Source: Pseudomonas paraversuta (GTDB lineage: Bacteria; Pseudomonadota; Gammaproteobacteria; Pseudomonadales; Pseudomonadaceae). Taken from it: a stretch of 64,000 nucleotides of DNA. The notes under the pieces are model-generated. The model was not told the DNA's origin. It did no database searches and saw only the letters and a program-made list of their open reading frames with translations. The stretch covers positions 248,001-312,000 of the forward strand of contig NZ_CAJFCL010000003.1 in assembly GCF_904063065.1 (NCBI RefSeq), given 5' to 3'. Position 1 is the first letter of the stretch; each line of letters begins with the position of its first letter. The translations under genes were made by a program, and so were the position numbers. Positions 32,607-44,966 of this stretch are shown one piece after another.

Positions 32607-34877
32607 ATGTTAAATCGCGAGCTCGAAGTCACCCTCAATCTGGCCTTCAAGGAAGCCCGCTCCAAACGTCATGAATTCATGACGGTTGAGCACCTCCTTC
32701 TTGCGCTTTTGGATAATGAGGCGGCCGCAACCGTTCTACGCGCCTGTGGCGCAAACCTCGACAAACTCAAGCATGACCTGCAAGAGTTTATTGATTCCAC
32801 GACTCCCCTTATCCCTGCCCACGATGAAGATCGCGAAACCCAGCCAACCCTGGGCTTCCAGCGCGTCTTGCAGCGTGCCGTATTCCATGTACAAAGCTCT
32901 GGCAAACGTGAGGTCACGGGTGCCAATGTACTGGTTGCGATTTTTAGCGAACAAGAAAGCCAGGCAGTGTTTCTGCTCAAGCAGCAGAGCGTTGCGCGTA
33001 TTGATGTGGTCAACTTCATTGCCCATGGCATTTCCAAGGTCCCGGGGCAGGGCGATCACTCCGACGGCGAAAATGACATGCAGGACGAAGAGGGTGGCGA
33101 ATCGTCGTCCTCAAGCAATCCGCTGGACGCCTATGCCAGTAATTTGAATGAGCTGGCTCGCCAGGGTCGTATCGATCCTCTGGTGGGGCGCGAAATGGAA
33201 GTTGAGCGTGTCGCCCAGATCCTGGCGCGTCGTCGCAAAAACAACCCATTGCTGGTCGGTGAGGCCGGAGTGGGTAAAACCGCAATTGCCGAAGGTCTGG
33301 CCAAGCGTATCGTCGACAATCAAGTGCCGGACTTGCTGGCTAACAGCATCGTCTATTCCCTTGATCTCGGCGCCTTGCTGGCTGGTACCAAGTACCGTGG
33401 TGATTTCGAGAAGCGTTTCAAGGCGTTGCTCGGCGAACTGAAAAAGCGTCCGCATGCGATTTTGTTTATCGACGAAATCCACACCATCATTGGTGCGGGC
33501 GCGGCCTCTGGTGGCGTTATGGACGCCTCCAACCTGCTTAAGCCGCTATTGTCCTCGGGTGATATCCGCTGTATCGGTTCGACGACGTTCCAGGAGTTTC
33601 GCGGGATCTTCGAAAAAGACCGGGCACTGGCGCGGCGCTTCCAGAAAGTCGATGTGTCCGAGCCTTCGGTTGAAGACACCATCGGTATCCTGCGTGGCCT
33701 CAAGGGCCGTTTCGAGCAGCATCACGGTATCGAATACAGTGATGAGGCCTTGCGCGCGGCGGCTGAGCTGGCTTCGCGCTACATCAACGATCGGCACATG
33801 CCGGACAAGGCGATTGATGTGATCGACGAGGCAGGGGCATATCAGCGCCTGCAGCCGGTGGAGAAGCGTGTAAAGCGCATCGAAGTGGAGCAGGTCGAAG
33901 ATATCGTTGCGAAAATCGCCCGTATTCCTCCTAAGCACGTATCCAGTTCAGACAAGGAACTGCTGCGTAACCTGGAGCGGGATCTGAGAATGACCGTATT
34001 CGGTCAGGAAGCCGCTATTGATTCGTTGTCGACGGCGATCAAGCTGTCCCGTGCCGGCCTCAAGTCCCCTGACAAGCCTGTCGGCTCGTTCCTGTTCGCA
34101 GGTCCGACCGGGGTTGGTAAAACCGAAGCTGCCCGCCAGCTGGCCAAGGCTTTGGGGATCGAACTGGTACGTTTCGACATGTCCGAGTATATGGAGCGTC
34201 ACACCGTGTCGCGCCTGATCGGTGCGCCTCCAGGGTATGTCGGTTTCGATCAGGGCGGCTTGCTGACGGAAGCCATCACCAAGCAGCCGCATTGCGTGCT
34301 GCTGCTCGATGAGATCGAGAAGGCTCACCCTGAGGTCTTTAACCTGCTGCTGCAGGTCATGGACCACGGTACGCTGACCGATAACAACGGGCGCAAGGCC
34401 GACTTCCGCAACGTGATCGTGATCATGACCACCAATGCGGGCGCCGAGACGGCTTCGCGGGCTTCCATCGGGTTCACGATTCAGGATCATGCTTCCGATG
34501 CAATGGAAGCGATCAAGAAGAGCTTTACTCCGGAGTTCCGTAACCGTCTGGACACCATTATTCAATTTGGTCGCCTCAGTCATGAGGTTATCAAGCATGT
34601 GGTGGACAAGTTCCTCACCGAGTTGCAGGCGCAGCTGGATGACAAGCACGTGCAACTGGTGGTGTCGGACGAGGCTCGTGGCTGGTTGGCTGCAGGGGGC
34701 TACGATGCGTTGATGGGTGCGCGCCCTATGGCGCGTCTGATCCAGGACAAGATCAAGCGTCCGCTGGCTGAAGAGATTCTCTTTGGTGAACTGGCCGATC
34801 ATGGCGGCGTGGTACATATCGACCTGAAAGACGGCGAGCTGACCTTTGAGTTTGAAACTGCGGTAGAAATGGCTTGA
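32607..34877 (+). CDS. clpA: ATP-dependent Clp protease ATP-binding subunit ClpA
   Basis: A 756-residue AAA+ unfoldase that feeds substrates into ClpP. The N-domain (1-145, ClpN repeats, contacts ClpS) is followed by two ATPase modules: Walker [10 protein letters not shown] near 219 and GPTGVGKTE near 499, Walker [13 protein letters not shown] and [12 protein letters not shown]. The ClpP-binding IGL/IGF-type loop lies in the second module ([10 protein letters not shown]). The start is the ATG at [15 protein letters not shown] terminator follows. Confidence 0.97.
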   Translation: MLNRELEVTLNLAFKEARSKRHEFMTVEHLLLALLDNEAAATVLRACGANLDKLKHDLQEFIDSTTPLIPAHDEDRETQPTLGFQRVLQRAVFHVQSSGKREVTGANVLVAIFSEQESQAVFLLKQQSVARIDVVNFIAHGISKVPGQGDHSDGENDMQDEEGGESSSSSNPLDAYASNLNELARQGRIDPLVGREMEVERVAQILARRRKNNPLLVGEAGVGKTAIAEGLAKRIVDNQVPDLLANSIVYSLDLGALLAGTKYRGDFEKRFKALLGELKKRPHAILFIDEIHTIIGAGAASGGVMDASNLLKPLLSSGDIRCIGSTTFQEFRGIFEKDRALARRFQKVDVSEPSVEDTIGILRGLKGRFEQHHGIEYSDEALRAAAELASRYINDRHMPDKAIDVIDEAGAYQRLQPVEKRVKRIEVEQVEDIVAKIARIPPKHVSSSDKELLRNLERDLRMTVFGQEAAIDSLSTAIKLSRAGLKSPDKPVGSFLFAGPTGVGKTEAARQLAKALGIELVRFDMSEYMERHTVSRLIGAPPGYVGFDQGGLLTEAITKQPHCVLLLDEIEKAHPEVFNLLLQVMDHGTLTDNNGRKADFRNVIVIMTTNAGAETASRASIGFTIQDHASDAMEAIKKSFTPEFRNRLDTIIQFGRLSHEVIKHVVDKFLTELQAQLDDKHVQLVVSDEARGWLAAGGYDALMGARPMARLIQDKIKRPLAEEILFGELADHGGVVHIDLKDGELTFEFETAVEMA

Positions 34878-34891
34878 TGTGACATTGCTGC

Positions 34892-34921
34892 AAAAAAAAA
34901 GCGCCGAAAGGCGCTTTTTTT
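34892..34921 (+). terminator. Rho-independent terminator of clpSA
   Basis: AAGCGCC and GGCGCTT pair around a GAAA loop, flanked by an A-run and a T-run, 14 bases past the clpA stop. Confidence 0.88.
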
Positions 34922-34998
34922 ATGGGTGGACTGTTTATGGAGGCTGCGGCGCTAGGCCAGCTCGCTCCGGCAGGGGGTGGTCAAATCGCGGACACACA

Positions 34999-35025
34999 AA
35001 AACGCCCGGCAGAACCGGGCGTTTT
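34999..35025. terminator. terminator after infA, bidirectional
   Basis: ACGCCCGG and CCGGGCGT (35002-35009, 35015-35022) with A/T runs at both ends. It lies 13 bases past the infA stop on the minus strand and can also serve as a second stop for clpA transcripts. Confidence 0.85.
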
Positions 35026-35037
35026 GTATTGACTTGA

Positions 35038-35256
35038 TTAACGAGCGCGGTAAGTGATGCGCCCTTTGCTCAAGTCATAGGGCGTCAGCTCGACGCGCAC
35101 TTTGTCGCCGGTAAGAATACGAATGTAGTTCTTGCGCATCTTGCCGGAAATATGCGCGGTTACGACGTGCCCATTTTCCAACTCCACACGAAACATGGTG
35201 TTGGGCAGGGTGTCGACGACAGTGCCTTCCATTTCGAAGCTGTCTTCTTTCGACAT
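35038..35256 (-). CDS. infA: translation initiation factor IF-1
   Basis: A 72-residue S1/OB-fold protein that binds the ribosomal A site during initiation. The sequence [20 protein letters not shown] and [13 protein letters not shown] are invariant for the family. The ATG has GAGGG at 9 bases; an in-frame longer form with 22 extra residues is not conserved. It lies between clpA and bpt. Confidence 0.97.
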
Positions 35257-35354
35257 GCAGTAAAGCCCTCGGTGTCCAATGAATGGCCCGGTGCAACTGC
35301 GCCAGGCAAAAGCGGCGTGCATTGTGCCCGAAAAATGGGGTTTAAGCCAAGGGT

Positions 35355-36062
35355 TCAGTTAACAGTGCTCCATCGCTGATTTATCAGCAGCTCTATCGGC
35401 CGATATTCAGTCTTGTAATTCATCTTTTTGCAGTTCTTGATCCAGTACCCCAAATACAGTGCATCCAGCCCCAGGCGCCTGGCTTCGGCGATCTGCCAGA
35501 GAATCCCGTATCGCCCCAGACTGCGGCGCTCTTCGGCAGGTTCGTAGAAGGTATAGACCGCCGATAAACCGTTGGGCAGTACGTCGGTCACGGCGACCGC
35601 CAACAGGCGTCCATCAAGGCGAAATTCGTAGAATGTAGAGAACGGCAGGTCGCGTACCAAAAAAGTCGAAAACTGGTCGCGGCTCGGTGGATACATGTCG
35701 CCATCGGCATGCCGCTGCTCGATATAGCGCTGATACAGACCAAAGTTCTCTTCGCTGAAGCCGGGTTTTACCGCTTGCACCTGCAGGTCGGCATTACGCT
35801 TGAAAATACGTTTTTGCTGGCGGTTGGGCATAAAGCGCGCGACAGGAATCCGCGCCGGGGTGCACGCATCGCACTTCAGGCAATGGGGACGATAGAGGTG
35901 ATCACCACTGCGCCGGAAACCCATTTCGGACAAGTCGGCATAGACCTGCACATCCATCGGCTGGCTGGGGTCGAGGAACAGCGTGGTGGCTTGTTCATCG
36001 GGCAGGTAGCTGCAAACGTGAGGTTGAGTGGCATAAAACTTCAAACGCGCCAGCTCGGTCAT
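35355..36062 (-). CDS. bpt: aspartate/glutamate leucyltransferase (Bpt/Ate family)
   Basis: A 235-residue aminoacyl-tRNA protein transferase. In bacteria with Bpt it adds Leu to N-terminal Asp or Glu, making a ClpS N-degron. Family marks: the Cys-rich [21 protein letters not shown] (the C..C..C motif), and the GNAT-like C-terminal half [30 protein letters not shown]. The start [15 protein letters not shown] is conserved; an in-frame upstream extension of 25 residues is not. It lies between infA and aat, the second transferase of the pathway. Confidence 0.93.
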
Positions 36063-36158
36063 GATGGGCCCTCGGGAAATCTTTTGAATTAAGTGTAAGC
36101 CAGTGCGCAAAACTCGCCTATAAAACCCTGCCTGCAATAACTGCAGCCAGCGACGAGG

Positions 36159-36845
36159 CTACAGAGGTGTGGCCCACGCAGCGGTTGAGGGTTGGTCCAG
36201 ATGCTGGCGCAGGTAGTCGGCAAACTGTTGGCGCGGGATTGAGCGTGCACCCAGGCTTTCCAGATGATTGGTCGGCATTTGGCAATCAATCAGCACGAAA
36301 CCCCAGGCCTGGAGTTGCCTGACCAGTGTGGCAAAGCCGAATTTTGAAGCGTTATCGGCCCGGCTGAACATGGACTCGCCAAAAAATAGCTTGCCCATTG
36401 CCAGGCCGTACAGGCCGCCGACCAGTGTGCCGTTATCCCAGACTTCCACCGAATGGGCGTGCCCGCGGGCGTGAAGTTCGGTGTAGGCGTTTTGCATGTC
36501 GTCGGTGATCCAGGTGCCATCCGCGTAACTGCGGGGTGCGGCGCAGGCCTGGATGACACTTGCGAAGTCACGATCAAAGCTCACCTGGTAGCGTTGCTGG
36601 CGCAAGAGTTTCCCCAGGCTGCGGGATACATGCAGTTCCTCGGGGAACAGCACTGTGCGCGGATCGGGCGACCACCAGAGAATGGGCTGGCCTTCGGAAA
36701 ACCACGGAAAGCAGCCATGGCGGTAGGCCTGGATCAGGCGGTCGGCTGATAGATCGCCGCCCGCGGCCAAAAGCCCGTTGGGCTCGCGCATGGCTTTGGT
36801 AAGCGGCGGGAATGTCAGGGTGTCGCGTTTTAACCAGGTCAGCAT
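36159..36845 (-). CDS. aat: leucyl/phenylalanyl-tRNA-protein transferase
   Basis: A 228-residue enzyme that moves Leu or Phe from tRNA to the N-terminus of proteins that start with Lys or Arg. Diagnostic stretches: [56 protein letters not shown] and [16 protein letters not shown]. The conserved start is [15 protein letters not shown]; the in-frame upstream extension is not conserved. The gene lies beside bpt, so the two transferases are in one small minus-strand cluster near clpS-clpA. Confidence 0.96.
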   Translation of the reverse strand: MLTWLKRDTLTFPPLTKAMREPNGLLAAGGDLSADRLIQAYRHGCFPWFSEGQPILWWSPDPRTVLFPEELHVSRSLGKLLRQQRYQVSFDRDFASVIQACAAPRSYADGTWITDDMQNAYTELHARGHAHSVEVWDNGTLVGGLYGLAMGKLFFGESMFSRADNASKFGFATLVRQLQAWGFVLIDCQMPTNHLESLGARSIPRQQFADYLRQHLDQPSTAAWATPL

Positions 36846-37259
36846 GGCAATCCGTCTTGCGGGAGAAGGGGAGGGCGGTTGCAACTCTGTCGCGCAAATG
36901 CGGTCTCAGTCGATCTGCCAGTTAAATGTAAGCTCTGTTTTGACGGTGGTATAAGTCTTTGTCACAAAAGGTAATACATGCTCAAATTGGCGCTTCTCAG
37001 CCAGTCGCGCGCCGATTTTGCCCGCGCCTTGAGGCCACGTGGCATCAGCGGCTTAAACCCGTACAATGGCCCGCCTGTTTGAGCTGATCTAGACTGCACG
37101 GATGTCACTGCAGACTACTGCGGGTAATAGTACAAGGCTGTGTACAGCGCTGGTCAGTTTCATGTCGGAACTTGTCACCTGCTCAATATGGGCAGTACTT
37201 TGCAGTCAATTTAGTCAATTAATAGTTGGGCGCGCCAAAGGCGCAGGAAAAGACCCGTT
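36846..37259. other. aat-ftsK intergenic region, no trxB
   Basis: About 410 bases contain the divergent promoters of aat and ftsK. Only one short ORF with a fair ribosome site (36978-37082) is seen. A trxB gene, present at this place in P. aeruginosa, is absent, and no remnant is recognised. A near-palindrome GCTGTGTACAGC lies around 37139-37150 and a direct repeat GTCAATT (twice) around 37205-37220. Confidence 0.6.
36978..37082 (+). CDS. short ORF of 34 codons, uncertain
   Basis: The frame begins MLKLALLSQSRADFARALRP and ends at TGA after NGPPV. AAAGG lies 6 bases before the ATG and third-codon G+C is fairly high, which is why I list it. I do not recognise the product, and it could be a chance frame in the ftsK upstream region or a leader peptide. 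Confidence 0.2.
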   Translation: MLKLALLSQSRADFARALRPRGISGLNPYNGPPV

Positions 37260-39665
37260 TTGAAGAAATCCACAGCAGCAGCACCCAAAGCCGTTCCTCT
37301 CTGGCGTCAGCAATTGCACTACCGGCTCAAGGAAGGTGCATTGATCGCTATTGGCGCCCTATGCCTGTTCATGATCATGGCCTTGCTGACCTACGGCAAG
37401 GACGATCCCGGCTGGAGCCATAACAGCCGTGTAGTCGATGTGCAGAACTTCGGCGGACCTGCGGGCTCCTACAGCGCTGACATCCTGTTTATGGTGCTCG
37501 GTTACTTTGCCTACATCTTTCCGTTGCTGCTGGCGATCAAGGCCTGGCAGATCTTCCGTGAGCGGCATCAGCCCTGGCAGTGGAGCGGCCTGTTGTTCTC
37601 GTGGCGCCTGGTAGGTCTGATATTTCTGGTGCTCTCGGGCGCAGCCCTGGCCCATATCCACTTCCATTCGGCCGCAGGTTTGCCGGCTGGCGCGGGCGGT
37701 GCACTGGGCGAAAGCCTGGGTGATCTGGCCAAAAACGCACTGAACATCCAGGGCAGTACCTTGCTGCTGATTGCGTTGTTCCTGTTCGGGCTGACGGTGT
37801 TCACCGACCTGTCATGGTTCAAGGTCATGGACGTCACCGGCAAAATCACCCTCGATCTGTTTGAGCTGATCCAGGGCGCAGCCAATCGCTGGTGGTCGGA
37901 CCGCAACGAGCGCAAACAGCTTGTTGCCCAGTTGCGTGAAGTCGACACCCGGGTCAGTGAAGTGGTCGCCCCAAGCGTGTCCGACAAGCGTGAACAGGCC
38001 AAGGCCAAGGAGCGCCTGATCGAGCGCGAACAGGCATTGACCAAGCACATGTCCGAGCGTGAGAAACACGTGCCGGCCGTCATCGCTCCGGCGCCGGCCA
38101 AAGTGCCCGAGCCGAGCAAGCGGGTCCAAAAAGAGAAGCAGGCACCGTTGTTTGTAGACAGCGCGGTTGAAGGCACCTTGCCGCCGATCTCTATTCTTGA
38201 CCCGGCCGAGAAGAAACAACTCAATTACTCCCCTGAGTCCCTGGCGGCTGTAGGCCATCTGCTTGAAATCAAACTCAAGGAATTCGGGGTCGAAGTGTCG
38301 GTGGATTCGATCCACCCGGGCCCGGTGATCACCCGTTACGAAATTCAACCGGCGGCCGGGGTCAAGGTCAGCCGCATTGCCAACCTGGCCAAGGACCTGG
38401 CGCGCTCGCTGGCGGTGACCAGCGTACGGGTGGTTGAAGTCATTCCGGGCAAAACCACCGTGGGTATCGAAATCCCCAACGAAGACCGCCAGATCGTGCG
38501 GTTCTCTGAAGTGCTGTCGACCCCCGAGTTTGATGACGCCAAGTCTCCAGTCACCCTGGCGTTGGGCCACGATATTGGTGGCAAACCGGTGATTACCGAC
38601 CTGGCCAAGATGCCGCACTTGCTGGTGGCCGGTACCACCGGTTCCGGTAAGTCCGTAGGCGTGAACGCCATGATTTTGTCGATTTTGTTCAAGTCGGGCC
38701 CGGAAGACGCCAAGCTGATCATGATCGACCCGAAAATGCTTGAACTGTCGATCTATGAAGGCATTCCGCATTTGCTGTGCCCTGTGGTCACGGACATGAA
38801 AGATGCGGCTAACGCCCTGCGCTGGAGCGTTGCCGAGATGGAGCGGCGCTACAAGTTGATGGCCAAGATGGGGGTGCGAAACCTCGCGGGCTTCAACCAG
38901 AAGATCAAGGATGCCGAGGCTGCCGGCGAGCCGCTGACCGATCCGCTGTACAAGCGCGAAAGCATCCATGACGAAGCGCCGCTGCTGGTCAAGTTGCCCA
39001 CCATCGTGGTGGTGGTCGACGAATTTGCCGACATGATGATGATCGTCGGTAAGAAGGTCGAAGAACTGATTGCCCGTATCGCCCAGAAAGCGCGGGCTGC
39101 GGGTATTCACCTGATCCTCGCCACCCAGCGTCCGTCGGTGGATGTGATCACCGGTCTGATCAAGGCCAACATTCCGACCCGTATGGCGTTCCAGGTGTCG
39201 AGCAAGATCGACTCGCGCACCATTATCGACCAGGGTGGTGCCGAACAACTGCTGGGCCATGGCGACATGCTCTACATGCCGCCCGGCACCAGCCTGCCGA
39301 TTCGTGTACACGGCGCGTTCGTCTCGGACGAAGAAGTGCACCGTGTGGTTGAAGCCTGGAAGCTGCGTGGCAGCCCTGATTACAACGACGACATCCTGGC
39401 CGGCGTTGAAGAGCCGGGTAGCGGCTTTGATGGCGGCAGCAGTGAGGGCAGTGACGACGCTGAAACCGATGCCTTGTATGACGAGGCGGTTCAGTTTGTA
39501 CTCGAAAGCCGTCGTGCCTCGATCTCTGCAGTGCAGCGCAAGCTGAAAATTGGATATAACCGGGCCGCTCGCATGATCGAGTCCATGGAAATGGCCGGGG
39601 TTGTCACGTCAATGAATACCAATGGCTCGCGTGAAGTGCTGGCGCCGGCCCCAATGCGCGACTGA
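37260..39665 (+). CDS. ftsK: DNA translocase FtsK
   Basis: An 801-residue septal DNA pump that moves chromosome dimers to dif and activates XerCD. The N-terminus has four transmembrane helices (about 28-50, 78-100, 115-135, 165-185), a short linker (about 220-330), then the RecA-like motor with Walker [15 protein letters not shown] (about 456-470) and Walker [12 protein letters not shown]. The C-terminal gamma domain (about 735-795) reads KOPS sites ([21 protein letters not shown]). The start is a TTG; AGGA lies 11 bases upstream and the conserved N-terminus KKS...[18 protein letters not shown] follows. No ATG fits. Confidence 0.95.
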   Translation: MKKSTAAAPKAVPLWRQQLHYRLKEGALIAIGALCLFMIMALLTYGKDDPGWSHNSRVVDVQNFGGPAGSYSADILFMVLGYFAYIFPLLLAIKAWQIFRERHQPWQWSGLLFSWRLVGLIFLVLSGAALAHIHFHSAAGLPAGAGGALGESLGDLAKNALNIQGSTLLLIALFLFGLTVFTDLSWFKVMDVTGKITLDLFELIQGAANRWWSDRNERKQLVAQLREVDTRVSEVVAPSVSDKREQAKAKERLIEREQALTKHMSEREKHVPAVIAPAPAKVPEPSKRVQKEKQAPLFVDSAVEGTLPPISILDPAEKKQLNYSPESLAAVGHLLEIKLKEFGVEVSVDSIHPGPVITRYEIQPAAGVKVSRIANLAKDLARSLAVTSVRVVEVIPGKTTVGIEIPNEDRQIVRFSEVLSTPEFDDAKSPVTLALGHDIGGKPVITDLAKMPHLLVAGTTGSGKSVGVNAMILSILFKSGPEDAKLIMIDPKMLELSIYEGIPHLLCPVVTDMKDAANALRWSVAEMERRYKLMAKMGVRNLAGFNQKIKDAEAAGEPLTDPLYKRESIHDEAPLLVKLPTIVVVVDEFADMMMIVGKKVEELIARIAQKARAAGIHLILATQRPSVDVITGLIKANIPTRMAFQVSSKIDSRTIIDQGGAEQLLGHGDMLYMPPGTSLPIRVHGAFVSDEEVHRVVEAWKLRGSPDYNDDILAGVEEPGSGFDGGSSEGSDDAETDALYDEAVQFVLESRRASISAVQRKLKIGYNRAARMIESMEMAGVVTSMNTNGSREVLAPAPMRD

Positions 39666-39716
39666 TTTGCCTGCGGGCATTCGCGAGCAGCGTTCAACTA
39701 ATCAATGAGGATTTCC

Positions 39717-40340
39717 ATGCGTTTTGTCAGCATGCTTTTGCTGCCGGTATTGGCCTTTACTGCATTTTCGGCCAGTGCTGCCCAGCCTGATGTTCAGAGT
39801 TTGACCAACCTTCTGGAAAAGTCGAAAACCCTGACCGCCCGTTTTTCGCAGATGACCCTCGATGGCAGCGGCACGCAGTTGCAGGAGACCGCAGGTGAAA
39901 TGGCGCTGCAACGCCCGGGCCTGTTCTACTGGCATACCGATGCGCCTCAAGAACAGGCCATGATTTCCGATGGTCAGAAAGTGACCCTGTGGGACCCGGA
40001 CCTGGAGCAGGTGACGATCAAGAAGCTTGATCAGCGTCTGACCCAGACCCCGGCCTTGCTGCTCTCGGGCGATGTGTCGAAAATCAGCGAAAGCTTTGAT
40101 ATTTCCTCCAGGCAAGCCGGAGAAGTCATCGACTTCGTGCTCAAGCCGAAGACCAAAGACACGTTGTTCGACTCGCTGAGCCTGTCCTTCCGCAAGGGCG
40201 TGATCAACAACATGCGCCTGGTCGACAGCGTGGGTCAGCGTACCGACATCCTGTTCAACGGGGTCAAGGCCAACGAACCGATCCCGGCCTCCAAATTCAA
40301 GTTCGATATCCCGAAAGGGGCTGATGTCATCCAGGAGTAA
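39717..40340 (+). CDS. lolA: outer-membrane lipoprotein carrier protein
   Basis: A 207-residue periplasmic chaperone that carries lipoproteins from LolCDE to LolB. Signal peptide [23 protein letters not shown]. Mature part has the LolA beta-half-barrel patterns ([56 protein letters not shown]). I take the second ATG (39717) with GAGG at 7 bases instead of the ATG at 39705. It lies 51 bases after ftsK and 30 before rarA. Confidence 0.95.
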   Translation: MRFVSMLLLPVLAFTAFSASAAQPDVQSLTNLLEKSKTLTARFSQMTLDGSGTQLQETAGEMALQRPGLFYWHTDAPQEQAMISDGQKVTLWDPDLEQVTIKKLDQRLTQTPALLLSGDVSKISESFDISSRQAGEVIDFVLKPKTKDTLFDSLSLSFRKGVINNMRLVDSVGQRTDILFNGVKANEPIPASKFKFDIPKGADVIQE

Positions 40341-40370
40341 TCCCGGACCAAGAGGTTTCAAACGCTGCCC

Positions 40371-41692
40371 ATGGATTTGTTTCGTAGTGCTCCCATCGCT
40401 CAACCCCTGGCTGCCCGCCTGCGTGCAGCCAATCTGGATGAGTACGTCGGTCAGGAACACCTGCTGGCGCGCGGCAAGCCCCTGCGCGAAGCGCTGGAGC
40501 AGGGGGCACTGCATTCGATGATTTTCTGGGGGCCGCCGGGGGTGGGTAAAACCACCCTGGCGCGCTTGCTGGCGGAAGTGTCCGATGCGCATTTTGAAAC
40601 GGTTTCGGCAGTACTGGCGGGGTTAAAGGAAATTCGCCAGGCGGTTGAGATCGCCAGGCAGCAAGCCGGCCAGTACGGGCGGCGGACCATCCTGTTTGTC
40701 GACGAAGTACATCGCTTCAACAAGTCGCAGCAGGATGCGTTTTTACCTTATGTCGAAGATGGCACCTTGATCTTCATTGGCGCCACCACAGAAAACCCCT
40801 CCTTTGAATTGAACAACGCACTGCTGTCGCGGGCGCGGGTATACGTACTCAAAAGTCTCGATGAAGCGGCCATGCTCAAGCTGGTGCAGCGCGCATTGAC
40901 TGAAGACAAGGGCCTGGGCAAGCGTGGTCTGACCCTCAGTGATGAAGGCTTCCAGACATTGCTGCGGGCCGCCGATGGCGATGGCCGACGCTTGCTCAAC
41001 CTGCTTGAAAACGCTTCGGACCTGGCTGAAGACAACAGCGAAATCGGCATCGATTTGCTGCACAGCCTGCTGGGCGACACTCAGCGCCGTTTCGACAAGG
41101 GCGGCGAGGCGTTTTACGACCAGATCTCGGCATTGCATAAATCGGTACGCGGCTCCAACCCGGATGCCTCGCTGTACTGGTTTGCGCGAATGATCGATGG
41201 CGGCTGCGATCCGCTGTACATCGCCCGACGCGTGGTGCGCATGGCCAGTGAAGATATCGGTAATGCCGACCCGCGGGCCTTGAGCCTGTGTCTGGCGGCC
41301 TGGGACGTGCAAGAACGTCTGGGGAGTCCGGAAGGCGAACTGGCAGTGGCCCAGGCCATCACTTATCTGGCCTGTGCGCCCAAGAGCAACGCGGTGTACA
41401 TGGCCTTCAAGGCCGCACGGCGTGCCGTTGCCGAAGACGGTTCCCGTGAAGTGCCGCTGCATTTGCGCAACGCGCCGACCAAGTTGATGAAACAACTGGG
41501 CTATGGCGACGAGTACCGTTACGCCCATGACGAGCCGGACGCCTATGCCGCCGGCGAAGATTACTTTCCGGACGAGCTGGAGCCATTGCAGCTTTATCAG
41601 CCGGTACCCCGCGGGCTGGAGCTTAAAATCGGCGAAAAGCTCAGGCACCTGGCAGCGCTTGATCAGGCGAGCCCGATACGGCGGAGAAAACC

Positions 41693-41696
<4 letters not shown>
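40371..41696 (+). CDS. rarA: replication-associated recombination protein A (MgsA/RarA)
   Basis: A 441-residue AAA+ protein of the RarA/MgsA/WRNIP1 family that acts at stalled forks. Walker [13 protein letters not shown] (about 54-65), Walker [17 protein letters not shown], sensor 1 [22 protein letters not shown]. The C-terminal half has the tetramerisation domain ([27 protein letters not shown]). The lolA-rarA order is usual in the genus. It overlaps the crcB start by four bases. Confidence 0.95.
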
Positions 41697-43364
<1,668 letters not shown>

Positions 43365-44759
43365 ATGGAGTTTCTGCCGCTGTTTCATAACCTGCGTGGC
43401 AGCCGTGTACTGGTGGTCGGCGGCGGGGAGATTGCCCTGCGCAAATCCCGGCTGCTGGCCGATGCCGGTGCGCTACTGCGGGTTGTCGCACCCGCCATCG
43501 AGCCCCAGTTGTGCGAATTGATTAACAGCAGCGGCGGCGAACAGGTGTTGCGTGGCTATGTTGAGGCGGACCTTGAAGGGTGTGTCCTGATCATTGCCGC
43601 AACCGACGATGAGCCGCTCAATGCGCAAGTTTCCGCTGATGCCCACCGCCGCTGTGTGCCGGTCAATGTGGTGGATGCACCTGCCTTGTGCAGCGTGATC
43701 TTCCCCGCCATTGTCGACCGCTCCCCGCTGGTGATTGCCGTTTCCAGTGGTGGCGACGCGCCGGTGCTGGCGCGCTTGATTCGCGCCAAGATTGAAACCT
43801 GGATTCCCTCGACCTACGGTCAACTGGCCGGCCTTGCAGCGCGTTTTCGCACCCAGGTCAAAGGCTTGTTTCCTGATGTGCAGCAGCGTCGCGGGTTCTG
43901 GGAAGACGTTTTCCAGGGCCCGATTGCTGACCGGCAACTGGCCGGGCAGGGCGCTGAAGCAGAGCGTTTGCTGCTGGCCAAGATCAATGGCGAAGCGGCC
44001 ATCACTACCGGTGAGGTTTACCTGGTGGGTGCCGGCCCGGGCGATCCGGACCTGCTGACCTTTCGCGCGTTGCGTCTGATGCAGCAAGCAGATGTGGTGC
44101 TCTACGACCGATTGGTAGCTCCGGCGATTCTTGAACTGTGCCGTCGCGATGCCGAGCGTATTTATGTCGGCAAGCGCCGCGCCGATCACGCCGTGCCGCA
44201 AGACCAGATCAACCGCCAATTGGTGGATCTGGCCAGACAGGGCAAGCGTGTGGTCCGGCTCAAGGGTGGCGATCCGTTCATCTTTGGTCGTGGTGGTGAA
44301 GAGATCGAAGAGCTGGCGGCCCATGGCATTGCGTTCCAGGTGGTACCGGGTATCACGGCAGCCAGCGGTTGTTCAGCCTATGCCGGCATCCCCCTGACCC
44401 ATCGCGACTACGCGCAGTCCGTGCGTTTTGTGACGGGGCACCTGAAGGACGGCACCAGCAATTTGCCCTGGAGTGACCTGGTCGCTCCGGCGCAAACACT
44501 GGTGTTCTACATGGGGCTGGTCGGTTTGCCGATCATCTGCGAACAGCTGATCGCCCATGGCCGTTCCCCAGACACTCCGGCTGCGCTGATCCAGCAAGGC
44601 ACCACGGCCAATCAGCGGGTGTTTACCGGCACGCTCAGTGACTTGCCCAAGCTGGTGGCCGATCACGAAGTCCATGCACCTACCCTGGTGATTGTGGGCG
44701 AAGTGGTATTGCTGCGTAAGAAGCTTGCATGGTTCGAAGGCGCACAGTCTCAGGTATAA
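43365..44759 (+). CDS. cysG: siroheme synthase (CysG, trifunctional)
   Basis: A 464-residue enzyme that turns uroporphyrinogen III to siroheme in three steps. Residues 1-210 form the precorrin-2 dehydrogenase/ferrochelatase ([17 protein letters not shown]); residues 215-464 the SAM-dependent uroporphyrinogen methyltransferase ([31 protein letters not shown]-like [30 protein letters not shown]). The protein ends [14 protein letters not shown] near-copy of the last bases lies 162 bases downstream (44881-44900) beside REPINs. The gene starts immediately after the serS stop. Confidence 0.97.
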   Translation: MEFLPLFHNLRGSRVLVVGGGEIALRKSRLLADAGALLRVVAPAIEPQLCELINSSGGEQVLRGYVEADLEGCVLIIAATDDEPLNAQVSADAHRRCVPVNVVDAPALCSVIFPAIVDRSPLVIAVSSGGDAPVLARLIRAKIETWIPSTYGQLAGLAARFRTQVKGLFPDVQQRRGFWEDVFQGPIADRQLAGQGAEAERLLLAKINGEAAITTGEVYLVGAGPGDPDLLTFRALRLMQQADVVLYDRLVAPAILELCRRDAERIYVGKRRADHAVPQDQINRQLVDLARQGKRVVRLKGGDPFIFGRGGEEIEELAAHGIAFQVVPGITAASGCSAYAGIPLTHRDYAQSVRFVTGHLKDGTSNLPWSDLVAPAQTLVFYMGLVGLPIICEQLIAHGRSPDTPAALIQQGTTANQRVFTGTLSDLPKLVADHEVHAPTLVIVGEVVLLRKKLAWFEGAQSQV

Positions 44760-44770
44760 ACGCCAATTTC

Positions 44771-44830
44771 CTGTAGGAGCGAGCTTTTGCGCGTGTTAAC
44801 GAACAGCTCGCGAGCAAGCTCGCTCCTACG
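44771..44830. repeat. REPIN (inverted REP pair) after cysG
   Basis: GTAGGAGCGAGCT and its inverted mate GCTCGCGAGCAAGCTCGC with CTCCTAC form a hairpin-like doublet about 60 bases long, only 12 bases past the cysG stop. This is the GGAGCGAGC REP type. Confidence 0.88.
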
Positions 44831-44880
44831 GTGACTTGCGTTTGGCGCCGGTTATCTCCACCGCTTTGTGTATGTGCATC

Positions 44881-44900
44881 AGAAGCTGGCATGGTTTGAA
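44881..44900 (+). repeat. partial copy of the cysG 3' end
   Basis: AGAAGCTGGCATGGTTTGAA matches 18 of 20 bases of the cysG tail (44719-44738), so the frame reads QKLAWFEN, against KKLAWFEG in cysG. It lies between the two REPINs. Confidence 0.75.
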
Positions 44901-44902
44901 AA

Positions 44903-44951
44903 CTGTAGGAGCGAGCTGTCCAGCGCTGTCACATACAGCTCGCTCCTGCAG
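44903..44951. repeat. second REPIN after cysG
   Basis: CTGTAGGAGCGAGCTGT and ACAGCTCGCTCCTGCAG pair across a loop of about 15 bases, a symmetric short REP doublet starting three bases after the partial cysG copy. Confidence 0.85.
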
Positions 44952-44966
44952 GGGATCTGCGTTTAT

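Noticed and set aside
37139-37150. GCTGTGTACAGC as a LexA box before ftsK
   Set aside because: LexA sites need CTGT-N8-ACAG; here the halves are only two bases apart.
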